64,000 nucleotides of DNA from Metridium senile (taxonomy: Eukaryota; Cnidaria; Anthozoa; Actiniaria; Metridiidae), in assembly GCA_949775045.1 (NCBI GenBank), contig OX459104.1, positions 6,591,306 to 6,655,305 of the forward strand. The letters are read 5' to 3'. Below are positions 25,030 to 38,300 of this stretch, piece by piece; within the stretch, counting starts at the first letter, position 1, and each line of letters starts with the position of its first letter. The notes under the pieces were generated by a model, which was not told the DNA's origin, did not search any database, and was given only the letters and a program-made list of their open reading frames with translations. Made by a program: the position numbers and the translations under genes.

Positions 25030-26341
25030 ATGTGTGAGAGAACTGTCCTTGTTTCTCGCTTAACAAAAGATATCGAGGAAAATGACTTAGTCATTTATTT
25101 TCAAAGTAAGAAAAATTCAGATGGAGGAGACGCTGACAGCATTGATTATCACCCTGACTCTGGCACTGCAGAAGTAACCTTTCAAAACGTCGAAGGTAAG
25201 ACATTAGTTATTAAGGGATTTGTTAAAGTACTTTAAATGCAAAATGAAGTGGCTGTGAACTTAGATAAAGAACAACATTTGGTAAAAAAAAAAAAAATGT
25301 GAGCTAGAAACAAAATCGATCTGAATAATAAAAACAATAAAAATTTAACATAAATATCGAGCAATACTTCAAGACATGATCTGAATGAATCGTCCAAAGG
25401 GGATGTAAAACAATATGAAAGAAAAAAGTTTCAGTTTCGACCATATTTCATCCTGCAGTAGCATTGAAAATAGCAGAAAGTCTCACACACTTATCATAAA
25501 ACACACAATTAAAAGTCAACACCAAATCAAATGAATGTTTATATTATGATTTTCTTCTTCAACTGTGTCAAAACTCTCTCGATTACGATGAACAGCTTAT
25601 GCAAAATAAAATAATAAAAATAAAATAAAAAATTACGTAGCCAAAAGGATTTGTGTTCAATCACAAGTTTTATTACTAAAATACCTTATCGTGTTTTTGA
25701 CTAGGGCAACCATCATCGCTAAGACTTCCAAATAGACAATTTGTTCGAGGACTTTGCCGTGTCGGTGAATATAACAATAGTTAAGTCCAACCGCTTTCGG
25801 AAATACCTGCCATACAGCTACATTGTAATTGAATTACCATTTTCGCTGAAAAAATAGTAAAACGGCTTAATTTTGACACCGTAAGGACCCATGGGATTTT
25901 ACTTTTTTTTTTTTTTTTTTTGAGGGCTCAAAAAGCCTAAGCCGTCTATTTTTAATTTGTGTAAATTTAGCACTCGGCAGACTCCATTGTGGTGCTAGCT
26001 ATATACGATTGCACCAACCAATCCGCTTTGTCGAGCAGAATCACCTTATCAATAATTTTATTTAAGACTGAAGGGAGGGAGCCGAACCCAGCAGGGAGGC
26101 CAACCGCGCATGCACTTCCCGCACGATAGCCTTGCGTTTAACCAACTGAGCCAACCGGCGTTTGTATGTTAGTTATCACTTTAACATATCTTCTCTTCGA
26201 ATACAGTTGCAAATCGAGTGGCCAATAAAAAACACAGTTTAAAGGGTCATTCCTTGACGGTCTCTAAAAAAGGCGTTTCAAACCTGATTAACGTTTTCGA
26301 GCAACACAGCCCAATCCAAGTCAAACAGCCAAATATAGAAG
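25030..26341 (+). CDS. Copy B exons 1-2: RRM1
   Basis: Exon 25030-25195 starts [11 protein letters not shown] and carries the first RRM strands and helix. Exon 26207-26341 completes it ([14 protein letters not shown]). Both junctions are phase 1. The donor at 26342 is GTTTGT, weaker than usual. The RRM type is that of PARP14 and NMI/IFP35-related proteins. Confidence 0.8.
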
Positions 26342-29300
26342 GTTTGTACTATCTTTTAAATTACACATGGCCCATATTTTGTCCTCCGCGCACCCTTAAA
26401 ACAACTTTAAAAAAAGTGACGGTAGCATGCCAGACGGATTTTTTCGAGCGTGCCAATAAAATCCGTCTTGCCCAGTTTGCAGACTCTCAGGAAAACTTTC
26501 AGAGGAAATTGAGTAATTAAGTCGAGCCGGACGGGAACACATTTGGCTCTTGGTCATTTGTAAGCTGAGGTCGTACAGTACGTCATACCCTCGAACCAAA
26601 TATTTCCCAGCAGGCGTTTCCCTTATCCATTCAAATTAGTCTTTTAAGAGGCAGTCTCACTAAAAGCGGACCGATGATTTCTGGTCATCAAATAGATTTC
26701 CTTTATACTTCACCCACAAAGTTATTTTGGTTCACATGTATTCGAAAGCTTATTAGTTTTGGGAAATATTAAAAATTGAATTTTTTAGAAGCGATTTTTG
26801 ATTCGGCCTCGGTGAGATCAAATTTAGCAACTGGCGAGACGAAAAATAGTGTATATTGAGGAGAGCTTAGCTCTCAAAATATAATGTTTTTTCAAACAAA
26901 ATTTATTCCCAGCATTAAATAACTTCTCGGCATTAATATGATGGTATTCACTTTAAAATTGATTAAAGTTAAAAGCTTTTAACTGCACTTTAGTTAGGTC
27001 TATTTTTCGTGTATTGCTCAAGACTAAAAAGTACCCTTCACGAAGTCGTTAATTTCTCGCAAGTCCGGCATCAACTAACTGCGAATTGCACGTCAAAGTA
27101 ATAAGAAAGGGCCAATAAACACAAGAATATAAAAAAACCTTGTGGTTTTAACTGTTTTGGTAGTTAACCAATGCTTTCTTTTGCACTCATTTTCGATGAG
27201 ATGGCGCGTCATTATGCAAATTAGGCGCCAATATCAAACTAAAAAAAACGCTCTTTTTCGTGAGAAATAATGTTAATCTAAGTAGAAAATATAACTAATC
27301 ATAAAGACGTTCGTTTTTGTCTTAAAGCGTAGAAAAAGCCAGTAAAAGCTCAAAAACGGCCACAGTTCTATTTATAACGACGATAGCATATAAATTTGCA
27401 TACGTTGTCACGCAACAAAGCTATGATTTCATTTTATATTTCATTGTAAACCCATTAAATGTAGCATATGGCCAATATATCCATTCTCGTACTCTCTGAT
27501 ACAGACACTCGATATAATGTCACTTGTTTGGTGGCCGTGAGAAACAGTCGACATTATAAAGAGGGCAAGCTACAATGTAGATAGATTATCAGATACCAAA
27601 ACGCCCAAAAGTCGTACCGTTAAAAGACAAAAAAATTAAGATGAAACTTTTGGGAACTTTGGAAAAAACTCTTTGAATGTTTAATTAATTATTATTCATT
27701 CTATTCTGCATGTTATTAAGTTTTTTTGAGAGTACTATAATCTGCTGAAGTTGATATAAATATACCTAGTGTTTTAACTTGCGCATGACATCCTATACAG
27801 TAAAAACCCGCATATAAGAACAAGTGGGTTAAGAACACCCAGCCCCAATTTTGGCATTTTGAGTACCATGTAAATAAGAACACAATCAGCCTGAAAAATA
27901 AAAACGAAACATTTATTTTAAGAACACCTTAAGAACACCTTCAGGCTGATTTTTCATTAAACACCCGTTAAATAAGAACAAAATCAGCCTGAACTGGGTT
28001 TTACTGTGCTGCTGATCCGATTAGGATAACCGGAGTTTAAAATATTATTATGTTTATTGATAATAGCTTTATTCGTCAAATTGTCTAGCACCGTCTAGAC
28101 AACACACTAAAAATGACAGTCAAAATGTAATGTTTTTAATTTTCGGCTAATTGCATGGGTTCGCCGAAACACAAAATTGCAAAGTTTGCCATATGCTAGA
28201 TTATAAAAAATGTCGTCTTGCTTTTTATCTTACACACCCGTTTGTTCTCCTTCAATTAATGCAAGGGGACTTCATAGGCTGTCTCACCTTTTAGATTGTA
28301 ATGACTCCATTGAAACTCACATGAGATGTGTACATTTGTCAGCAGAAATGACACAGAACGTGAACTAATTTTAGCGCGAGCTGGATTTTTTGACTTGTCG
28401 GAGATAAATGACGACAATCTCTACATATGTCCAAAACATCGGCACAGCCTAGGAAAATACTGGAAACAGTGACGGTCTTGTCAATACCCCGGTCATAGAG
28501 GTGCGAAAAAAGCAGTTAAAAGTAGAGATGTGGTGACGCTGATTATGTCAAAGGATATATTGTGTCTCCATAAACTACTAGTCCCAGTGGACTCAGGTTG
28601 GTACAGATGTGATACACATACAACGATATATCAATCGTCATAATTTATTTGAAGTCAAACTGCTAACTACGTGTTTATTTTTAAATAAACAGTAATTTGT
28701 AGCAATTGTCGAAAACACCTCAAGTCCGTGATATAGTTTAAAATCCCCCCCCCCCCCCCCCCCCCCACACCTATAATGTCGACTGTACTTGTTTCTCACG
28801 GCCACCAAACAAGTGACATTATATGGAGTGTCTGTATCAGAGTACGAGATCGGAATGGACATTTAATGGGTTTACAATGAAATATAAAATGAAATCATAG
28901 CTTTGTTGCGTGACAACGTATGCAAATTTATATGCTATCGTCGTTATAAATAGAACTGTGGCCGTTTTTGAGCTTTTACTGGCTTTTTCTACGCTTTAAG
29001 ACAAAAACGAACGTCTTAATGATTTATAGTTATATTTCTACTTAGATTAACATTATTTCTCACGAAAAAGAGCGTTTTTTTTAGTTTGATATTGGCGCCT
29101 AATTTGCATAATGACGCGCCATCTCATCGAAAATGAGTGCAAAAGAAAGCATTTGTTAACTACCAAAACAGTTAAAACCACAAGTTTTTTTTTATATTCT
29201 TGTGTTTATTGGCCCTTTCTTATTACTTTGACGTGCAATTCGCAGTTAGTTGATGCCGGACTTGCGAGAAATTAACGACTTCGTGAAGGGTACTTTTTAG

Positions 29301-32300
29301 TCTTGAGCAATACACGAAAAATAGACCTAACTAAAGTGCAGTTAAAAGCTTTTAACTTTAATCAATTTTAAAGTGAATACCATCATATTAATGCCGAGAA
29401 GTTATTTAATGCTGGGAATAAATTTTGTTTGAAAAAACATTATATTTTGAGAGCTAAGCTCTCCTCAATATACACTATTTTTCGTCTCGCCAGTTGCTAA
29501 ATTTGATCTCACCGAGGCCGAATCAAAAATCGCTTCTAAAAAATTCAATTTTTAATATTTCCCAAAACTAATAAGCTTTCGAATACATGTGAACCAAAAT
29601 AACTTTGTGGGTGAAGTATAAAGGAAATCTATTTGATGACCCGAAATCATCGGTCCGCTTTTAGTGAGACTGCCTCTTAAGACGTTTTTAGGGGGCATAT
29701 GTCCATAACCTATGCATCAAATATTCAGATTTCAAGAATTTTCCTTAGAACTCCTACATCAATTTTAGAATGAATATATAACTTTCTTAGCAGCTAAAAA
29801 TGATTGAATATTTATAACCATGCCTATACGTCAATATTTACAACACACAGCTCTGCTCACATGTTGATTTTTGTGGAGGGAGGAAAACCAGATAACCTAG
29901 AAAAAAACCCTCGTGGAATGAGAGAGAACAACACAAAAAAGCTCTCTATTCACATAATCCATTCCCGAACCGGGAGCCGAACCTTGGATCACAGCGACAA
30001 TTCACTGCGCTACCCATTCAAAGCTTACATTTATTATTAACAATCAATAGTTCCATTTGCTATTAATATTTTTTTAGTTCCAGTTTTAGAAAGGTTCCAG
30101 TCACAAAGTGGAAACGCAACCACCCCAAATGAGCCTTCTGAAAGTGAAAAAGATGACATCATGAAATTTACTGAACTCCCAAAAACACTTGATTGTAAAA
30201 ACGTTTTGAATTATTTAAAAGTTTCCAAACAGCTAGTGAGGTTTCTTACTTCTAATGGAGGTAGAGACTTTCTTGAAGAACAGTTTAAAATTCACAATGT
30301 TGATGCTCGACTCGGTCTTGATAATATAAACCTTGCTTTGGAAGCAGTGGATCATACTAATATTATCAAAGCGATTGACATTATCAAAAAAGAAACGGCT
30401 GAAGAAATTGTAGCTGTGGATACACATAATCAGTGGTTGATCAACTCCGACAAATTACCCATATTAGAACTTACAAACAGATTTGAAAATATTTCTGTGT
30501 CTTGTGAAGATATGAACAGAGTATTTATCGCTGGCAGCAGAGTAAAAGTACTTGAAGCGAAGGCTTGGTTGTTAACTTTTTTTGAAGACAATTCATTCGA
30601 GGTAAGGAAATCCTTTTAAGTAGATTCCATTAAGCATTAAGCATTAAGCCCATACAATGTTATATACGTATTTCGCTAATTTTATTCACTTCTTTTCTTC
30701 TTTTCTTCTTTTCTTCCTTCGTTCCTTCGTTCCTTCGTTCCTTCGTTCCTTCGTTCCTTCGTTCCTTCGTTCATTTGTTCCTTCTTTCCTCATTGGTTTG
30801 TTGGTTGATTGGTTGGTCGGTCGGTCGGTTGGTTGGTTGGTTGGTTGGTTGGTTGGTTGGTTGGTTGGTTGGTTGGTTGGTTGGTTGGTTGGTTGGTTGG
30901 TTGGTTGGTTGGTTGGTTGGTTGGTTGGTTGGTTGGTTGGTTGGTTGGTTGGTTGGTTGGTTGGTTAGTTGGTTGGTTGGTTGGTTGGTTGGTTGGTTGG
31001 TTGGTTGGTTGGTTGGTTGGTTGGTTGGTTGGTTGGTGTTAAAAATGATATAAATATTATACATACTACATTATATATGGGTATGGAAAATAGTTCATAT
31101 ATGATATACAATAAATGAATGATAAAATGTTATATTAATTAAATGTTGTCAATAAATAACTTCAGAGTGGTTGCCTGTTTGGCTTTGGTGGAAATACTAT
31201 TCCAAATTGTCGCTCCCCTGTAAGTGAAGCTTTTTTAAGCGCTTCAGTTTGAGGCCTAGGGACAAAGATATTATCATGTATGCCTCTGAGTTGGTGTTGA
31301 TGTACATGGTTTGTCCGAACAAAAATGTCTTAATGCACACCCAGGTGTTGATCTAAATGCACACCCAGGGTTGATTGGTTGGTTGGCTGGTTGTTTGTCT
31401 AATTGGTTGGTTGGTTGGTTGTTATTTAGTTGGTTGGTCGGTCGGTCGGTCGGTCGGTCGGTTGGGTTGGTTGGTTGTTTGGTTGACTAATTGGTTGGTT
31501 GATCTACTTATTGATTTATCTATTGATTTGCAGTCACTATCTATCCTAGTTCATGATATCCCAGACAACACTACAGAAGATGCCTTGCAAAACTACTTTG
31601 AAAATAAACGACGATCAGATGGGGGCGATGTGAAAGAAATCAAAAGAATTAGCAATAGCCAGGCTATTGTTACATTTCAATCACCTGAAAGTGAGTGAAA
31701 TATCCGAGGTCCACGGTTATGATTTAATATCATTTTTTCTTATAAATTAGCTATTAAGGTATCAGGATACAAATTTCCGACCTCTTTTGATGAAATTACG
31801 TTTTTGTTATCTTCGGAAGTTAATATCGTAATCTTTTATTTCAATGCAAAAAGATTTTTCCTTTGATAAAAAATTTAAAGAAAAGAAAATCCGTGACTAA
31901 ATAAAGACCGCAAACTGTTAACAAACAAGTTGTTTATCTCGTCTTCTTATTTCGATCAACTCTTTGTCAACTCTTATATTACTCTTACTCTTATTTGTAT
32001 TTTTGATTAAAAAAAATCGTACTGATTTGCATAGGTTTTAGCGTGACTTTTCTTAGCCTAATAGGCCTTTTTGCAACAACAGGTCACGTGACCTACCCCA
32101 GAAATGAAAAAACACCTCAACATTAATTCCTCAAAGTTACAGCTTATAATATTGAGCATAGGAGAAATGGCATTTCATATAAAATTAAATATTTTATAAG
32201 GATTTGTATGGGAAATATACTCTGGTTTGCCCACCAGAGCATATTTTTCATACAAATCCTTATGTGTGTATGATTATGATCGTCGCAGAGAAATAAGCAA

Positions 32301-35300
32301 TTTAGAAGTGAAGAAATGTTTTTTCGGGCTTCTAAAATTGCAATGGCATAAATTGCTTATTTCTCCGCGACGATCATAATCATACACACATCATATAACC
32401 GTGGATCAGACTTACATACGTATCTACAAATCCTTATAACAAAATTATATTTAATGCCATTTCCTTCGTGTTACATTTTATGAGCTGATATCTCGCCTTC
32501 TTACTAATGTTGAGGTGCTCATTTCATTTGTGATGATAATTTTGACACAGCTGTTCTATTTTGAAGGGGTAGGGTCATGTGACCGGTTGTTGCAAAAGGA
32601 GTATTTATTTGTAACTTAAACGTTGTTGTAAAGCGGTACGAGTGAACTAACTTAGGCGTTTTAAAAGAAATATACAACATCCGCGTCCGTTCTGGCTAGG
32701 GCTGGATGCACATTCGTCTGAGATTCACCATTGTAAATTCCATATAGGACGGCCATGGCCACTCATACTGTATTTATTGTATGTTTATATATCAGTTGCT
32801 CAAAGAGTCCTAAAATGGGTTGGTCATACCATTGATAATCGTCGTTTGGTCTTGACAAAGATGACACCAGCTCCACCTAAGAAACCGATACCCACTCCAA
32901 CAAAAGCTCAAGTTGCAGAGGAGAAATCACGCACTGTCAATATAACAGGTATCTCCGATAAAACAACCAAAGACTCCTTGCTGAACTTCTTTGAGAACAA
33001 ACGCCGATCAGTAGGAGGAAAAATAGAAGACATTCAATATAATCAGGATGAAGGAATTGCTGAAATCACCTTTTATTCCACTAAAGGTTGGTAGTGTTAT
33101 ATTTGTTAGGTTGTTAACAAGTTAGGTAGTAAGGAGGAAGCATGGTCAGGTGATCAGAGCGTTGGTCTCTAATATTTATGTGATAAATTGTATAGTCACC
33201 CGACCGATGCTCATTAGCATGTTATTTTACTCATTACCATGTTAAAAAGCTTTATTGGAAATCATAATTATGTGATTTGTAATTGATGTTTTATATACTA
33301 TATGTGGAAAAGTGCACCAATGACAATACTCCATTTTATAAGATGCGCATGTGCTCAAATATTCATCATTTCGTATGATATTCGTAATAGACTAGTTTTC
33401 CTTTATTGTTATTAAAATATTTGTTTCACACATTAAAAGTCACGTTAGTATACTTGATTTTGTAGATGCTGAAAATGTATCTCAAAGAGATGGTCTTGAA
33501 CTTGATAGTGCTAAGCTTGGTACAACACTCAAAGAAATACTGCCAAAGCACCCATGTAAACTGAATGTAATGGGACTGTCAGAGAAAACTACGAAAGATG
33601 GTCTCCTATCTTACATAGAGGTGGTCAGTGACACAAGAGTTAAGGCTATGCTGTTTGGAAGTAATTCTAATGTGATGGTTACATTTGAAGAGCCACCGGG
33701 TAAGGCAAATGATACGTTCAAAGGGATACTTGGGGTACATTTTTTTTAATGTGACATTCGAATCCTTTTAGACTGATTCTAAAATGTGTTTTCCGGAAAT
33801 GACAAAAATGATAACTTGAACAAAAAGAGCTGATATAACTTTTTCAAATTGACCCGTATTTGTATTAAACCCCAAAGGACTGCTTTTATTACATACCCTT
33901 ATCACTTAATTCAGCATAATAAGCTATACTATGGGCAGAAGCTAAGGGTTTTTATAAGGATTCATTAATTTGTTTGTTGGTTTGTAATATAACTAAAACT
34001 CTCAAAGAATGTTTATTGTTACATTATATCCAATTAAGGCCTTATCATTTTGACGTTTTGACAGACAAAGTCACATGTTAGGGTCCTCTAAAAGGCCTAT
34101 TTTAAACCTTGGTTCCTCCATGTGATGACACAGTCTAGTCACAGTCATAATTAAAAGATGAATCTAATTATAATGAACAAGGAATACAACACGTTTAAAT
34201 TGCATGAAAAAGGAGTCGAAACATTGATACTAATAGTTCTCATAATCATTTGTAGACTTGAAAAAGATACAGAATAACTTTAGAAGCAGACCTCTTGATG
34301 GAAATCACTTACAGGTGAAACAAGTCAGCATTTCTGATCCAGGCTCGAAAAAAGTAAGAATTGCTGGAATTAAGTTTCTCGAAGAAAACACTATAATAAG
34401 CGATAGTATTGATAAACCAGATGCAGGGCGTACCAAGTATGTAAATCGATTTAAACAAGATGAAGTCAGAAAGATCGAAGATGAATTCAAACAACACTCA
34501 GTACACATTACCCAAAACAGTAATGGGGAAGGTTTTACAATCCATGGAACCAAAGAAGGTATCGAGAAAGCCACCAAGAAAGTGTTGCAACTAGTGAGCC
34601 AGATAAAAGACAAGTCCACTGAAATCAACAAACCGGGCATCAAGAAGCTATTCAGTGATAATAAAGGCCAAAAACTACTGTCTAATATCGAAAACGATCA
34701 TATGTGCATCATTGAGCGACTTTCTGATGAAAACAATATGAACACTGTCGACGGAAATGCTGCTGTTGCTGCTGCATCTCAAACAGACCAAATTTGCAGC
34801 TATGTCACACCATCGGGAAAGAAGATCATTATTTTAAAAGGTGATCTCACCGAGTTCAAAGTTGACGTCATGGTAAATGTAGCCAATAGCCGCTTACAGC
34901 ATGTTGGAAGACTGGCAAAGGCTATTGTGGTAAAAGGAGGAAAACAAATACAAGATGAATGTGACGGCTTTATATCACGAAATAGTGATTTGTTGGATGG
35001 TGAGGTTTTTGTTTCAAGCTCAGGAAAGTTGCCTTGTCATCGTATTGTTCACGCTGTAGGACCCAGGTGGAATGATGGGACAATACAGTACGAAGAAAAA
35101 GAACGTCTCCTAGCGCAGGCCGTTTTTAATGCTTTAGAAAAAGCAGAAAAATTCACAAGTATTGCAATCCCTGCCTTTGATGGTTTCCCTATTGACCTCT
35201 GTGCCAAAGCCATGCTAGAGAGCGTGTTAACGTATTTAGAATTAAACACCCATGTCAACCTATCTGAGATTTATATCATTGATATGGACGATGACATTAT

Positions 35301-38300
35301 TCAAGCATTCTATGAAGAAATGAAATCTAGATTCGCCAAAGAACAGTCGTTCACCGATAGTGTTAGAACAGCTGATGTATGTAATATCTCGAAACGAAGA
35401 CGAACAAGGTTTGCCAAATATTGTGAAGGCAATAAAGCTACAACTCCAGACATCAAAATGAGCATTATTGCTGGTGATCTTGCAGAAGAAAAGGTAAGAA
35501 TAGTGCAATTGAATACTGAGTAAACAACATGTTCTTGCCCCATTTAAGAAACTCGGTATCCTGAATCCATGAACAAATTGACAAATTGAAGTCCGGTCTC
35601 ATGGAATCCGTAATCCAGCCCTTTGTATAATACAGAATCCTGGATCAATACGAATTTCCTACATGGTGCGAATGTTTTTAACACAAAATGCGGTTGTATT
35701 TTGACTCTTTAACTTAATTAATACTATGCAATGGTTGAATTACACCGTTCACATGTCTTACTTGATCTACTGTTGACAACAACATTAACAATACTATTGT
35801 ATGCAACAGACTCATGCCATTGTCAACACCGTCGCCAGTGACCTTGATCTTAGCAAGAATCCATGTGCCAAAGCCCTCAGTAATGCCGCAGGACCACAAT
35901 TACAGAAAGCATGCAAAGAAAAAGGACATCTAAATCCAGGCTGCATGCTCGTTACTGAAGGATACAAGTTGGGTTGTAAGAATGTTTTCCATGTTGTCGC
36001 AGGAGATTGGAAAACTGGCAAAGGAGAAAAGGTAAAACACTTAAATATTTCAAGTACCGTTATTGATTTCTTGGGGGTTTCATGCCTTTTATTTTATTCA
36101 GTGTTTTATTTTTCAGTTTTTGCGTGATTTGATCTTTTCATGCCTGAAGGAAGCAAATAAAAGAGGATTTTCAAGCATTGCTTTCCCAGCCATTGGGACA
36201 GGAAATCTTGGTTTTCCTCGAGATGTTGTTGCCAAGGCCTTCTTTGAAGAGGTCAACTCTTTCAAGAATAACCATCCTAAAACGTCTGTTCTTGAAGTTC
36301 GTTTTGTGTTGTTTCGCCCAGATCAACCCAACATCGACGCTTTTGAAAAGGAGCAGAGAAACTGGAGTAAGCCTTCAAAAGGAAAGCGACAAAGCCAACC
36401 GTTCCAAGATTGGAAAGAAGTTTTTATTGGTTCAGTACGTGTCGATCTAGTCCCTGGCGATATAACTAAGGAATCAACAGATGCGATAGTAACACCTTCA
36501 AACCAAGCACTTGATCTAGCTCAATGTGGCGGCGTAGGTGCGGCTATAGCAAGAGCTGGAGGGCCCTCCATACAGAAAGAGTGTGACAAGCTAGAACTTC
36601 AAACTCCAGGATCAGTCGTTTGCACTTGTGCAGGAAAGCTTCCTTCACACAAGTTATTCCACCTTAATGTTGCATCATTTGGACTGAGGGACTTGACAGA
36701 TGTGGTTTTGAAGTGTCTTAAAATGGCAGAGACACAACAAATCGGGTCAATAGCAATCCCTGCTGTAGGTACTGGAATTGCTAAAATATCACCCAAAGAA
36801 GCAGCAAAAGCTTTATCGATAGCCGTCGAAACATTCAGCAAGACAAAACCAAAGTCGTTACAGCATATTCGTTTCGTCGTATTCCAAGAGCACATGCTTG
36901 AAGATTTCCATAGAGCTATTGAGGAATTGGAAAAGACAAAATCGAGCTCTAGAAGCTCAGTGAAATTGAAGTCATGGTTCAAGAGTAGATTCCGTAGATG
37001 TGAAGATAAAATGAAGACTCAAGGTCCTACACAATTTGACGTTGGAGATGTTGAGGGGGTGGCTGTTGGTAAAGCTTCATACAGTCCACATCGCCAAATA
37101 TGGCTCAAGGTTAGTATAAGGTCTATGCAGTCGATTATTGTCCAATCGCATCCAATCACGCAATTCACACCAAGCCACACATAGATCGTGGATTATAAAT
37201 TAAAAGATCATAAAAGCATAGACTGAAGTAGCGATTGTAATGAATAGTATACATTAAACTTGGCCTTAGGTACCATGCTGGTGCATTCAGCATTGGGACA
37301 GATTGGGATTGTTGAAGTGCATGATATTGAAAGTGTATTGCTTTATCGAAATCCCATTCGCCACTTCAGTCTCTACTTATCTGACGTACTATCTATGTTG
37401 TAACACTACAAAGTTTGTTTTAGGTGTATGTACACATCATTGATCTGATCATCGGTCGGCTGTCTAATACAGTCGACCGAGTAGACTACAATAATTTCGG
37501 TTTTTGGAAGTACGCACGTCATTTTCAGATAGACAACTGTAAGGATCAATCCATTTCTGGACTTAGAGAGACAAGGATCTCCGCAGTCTCCACACATAAT
37601 TCAAAACCTACAAAAATAGGCAATCATTTGCAGTGTATGCAGTAACATGATTGACCAACCACCTTAATTATCACAGCCTAATTTTTTGATTATTTTCAAA
37701 TCACATGTAGATATTCCAAATTCACTAATAACTCATGAGAAATATACAAAACAAATCTCGACTGTGACGCAAGTTTTAAAGGCGCATATAGTTGTTTTCC
37801 TAACTTTAACCTCGATATGTTTCTCTAAGAAAACATTCATCCATTCTTCATTTTTATTTCAAAATCATAAAATATAAGTTCAATTTTTTTAAGGCGTTCC
37901 ATAAACTCACAGGTCGTAAAACACTCCTGCTTGTTTATCAATCATTACTAATCACGTTGTGTTTTCAGGTGTTTGCTTCCACTGAGTCCAACTTGAAAGA
38001 AGCCCATACAGCAATCGAAGAGTTGATAGAAGAACAAACTAAAAGAAATGTAATTGACAACCCTGCAATTGAAGGACTCTCACAAACTCAAGAAGAGCGT
38101 ATTTTAAGACTACAGGAGAAATACTTAACGGAAATTGAGATTCAAAAGCATGTATTTAAAATCATCATTTGTGGTCTTTCAGAGGATGTAACTGATACAG
38201 TAGCTGGTAAGAATGATTATAAGAAAATGATTATTTCCCAGTATAAGTATAACTTAGTAACACTAAAAGGATAACATTTATAGCTCATACCACCCAGGAT

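Noticed and set aside
30771..31064. Asn/Gln/Pro/Thr-repeat frame on the minus strand
   Set aside because: Reverse reading of the GGTT tract inside an intron of copy B.
37424..37645. Conserved 73-codon frame between copies A and B
   Set aside because: Intron sequence is equally conserved around it, and skipping it gives a continuous protein join.
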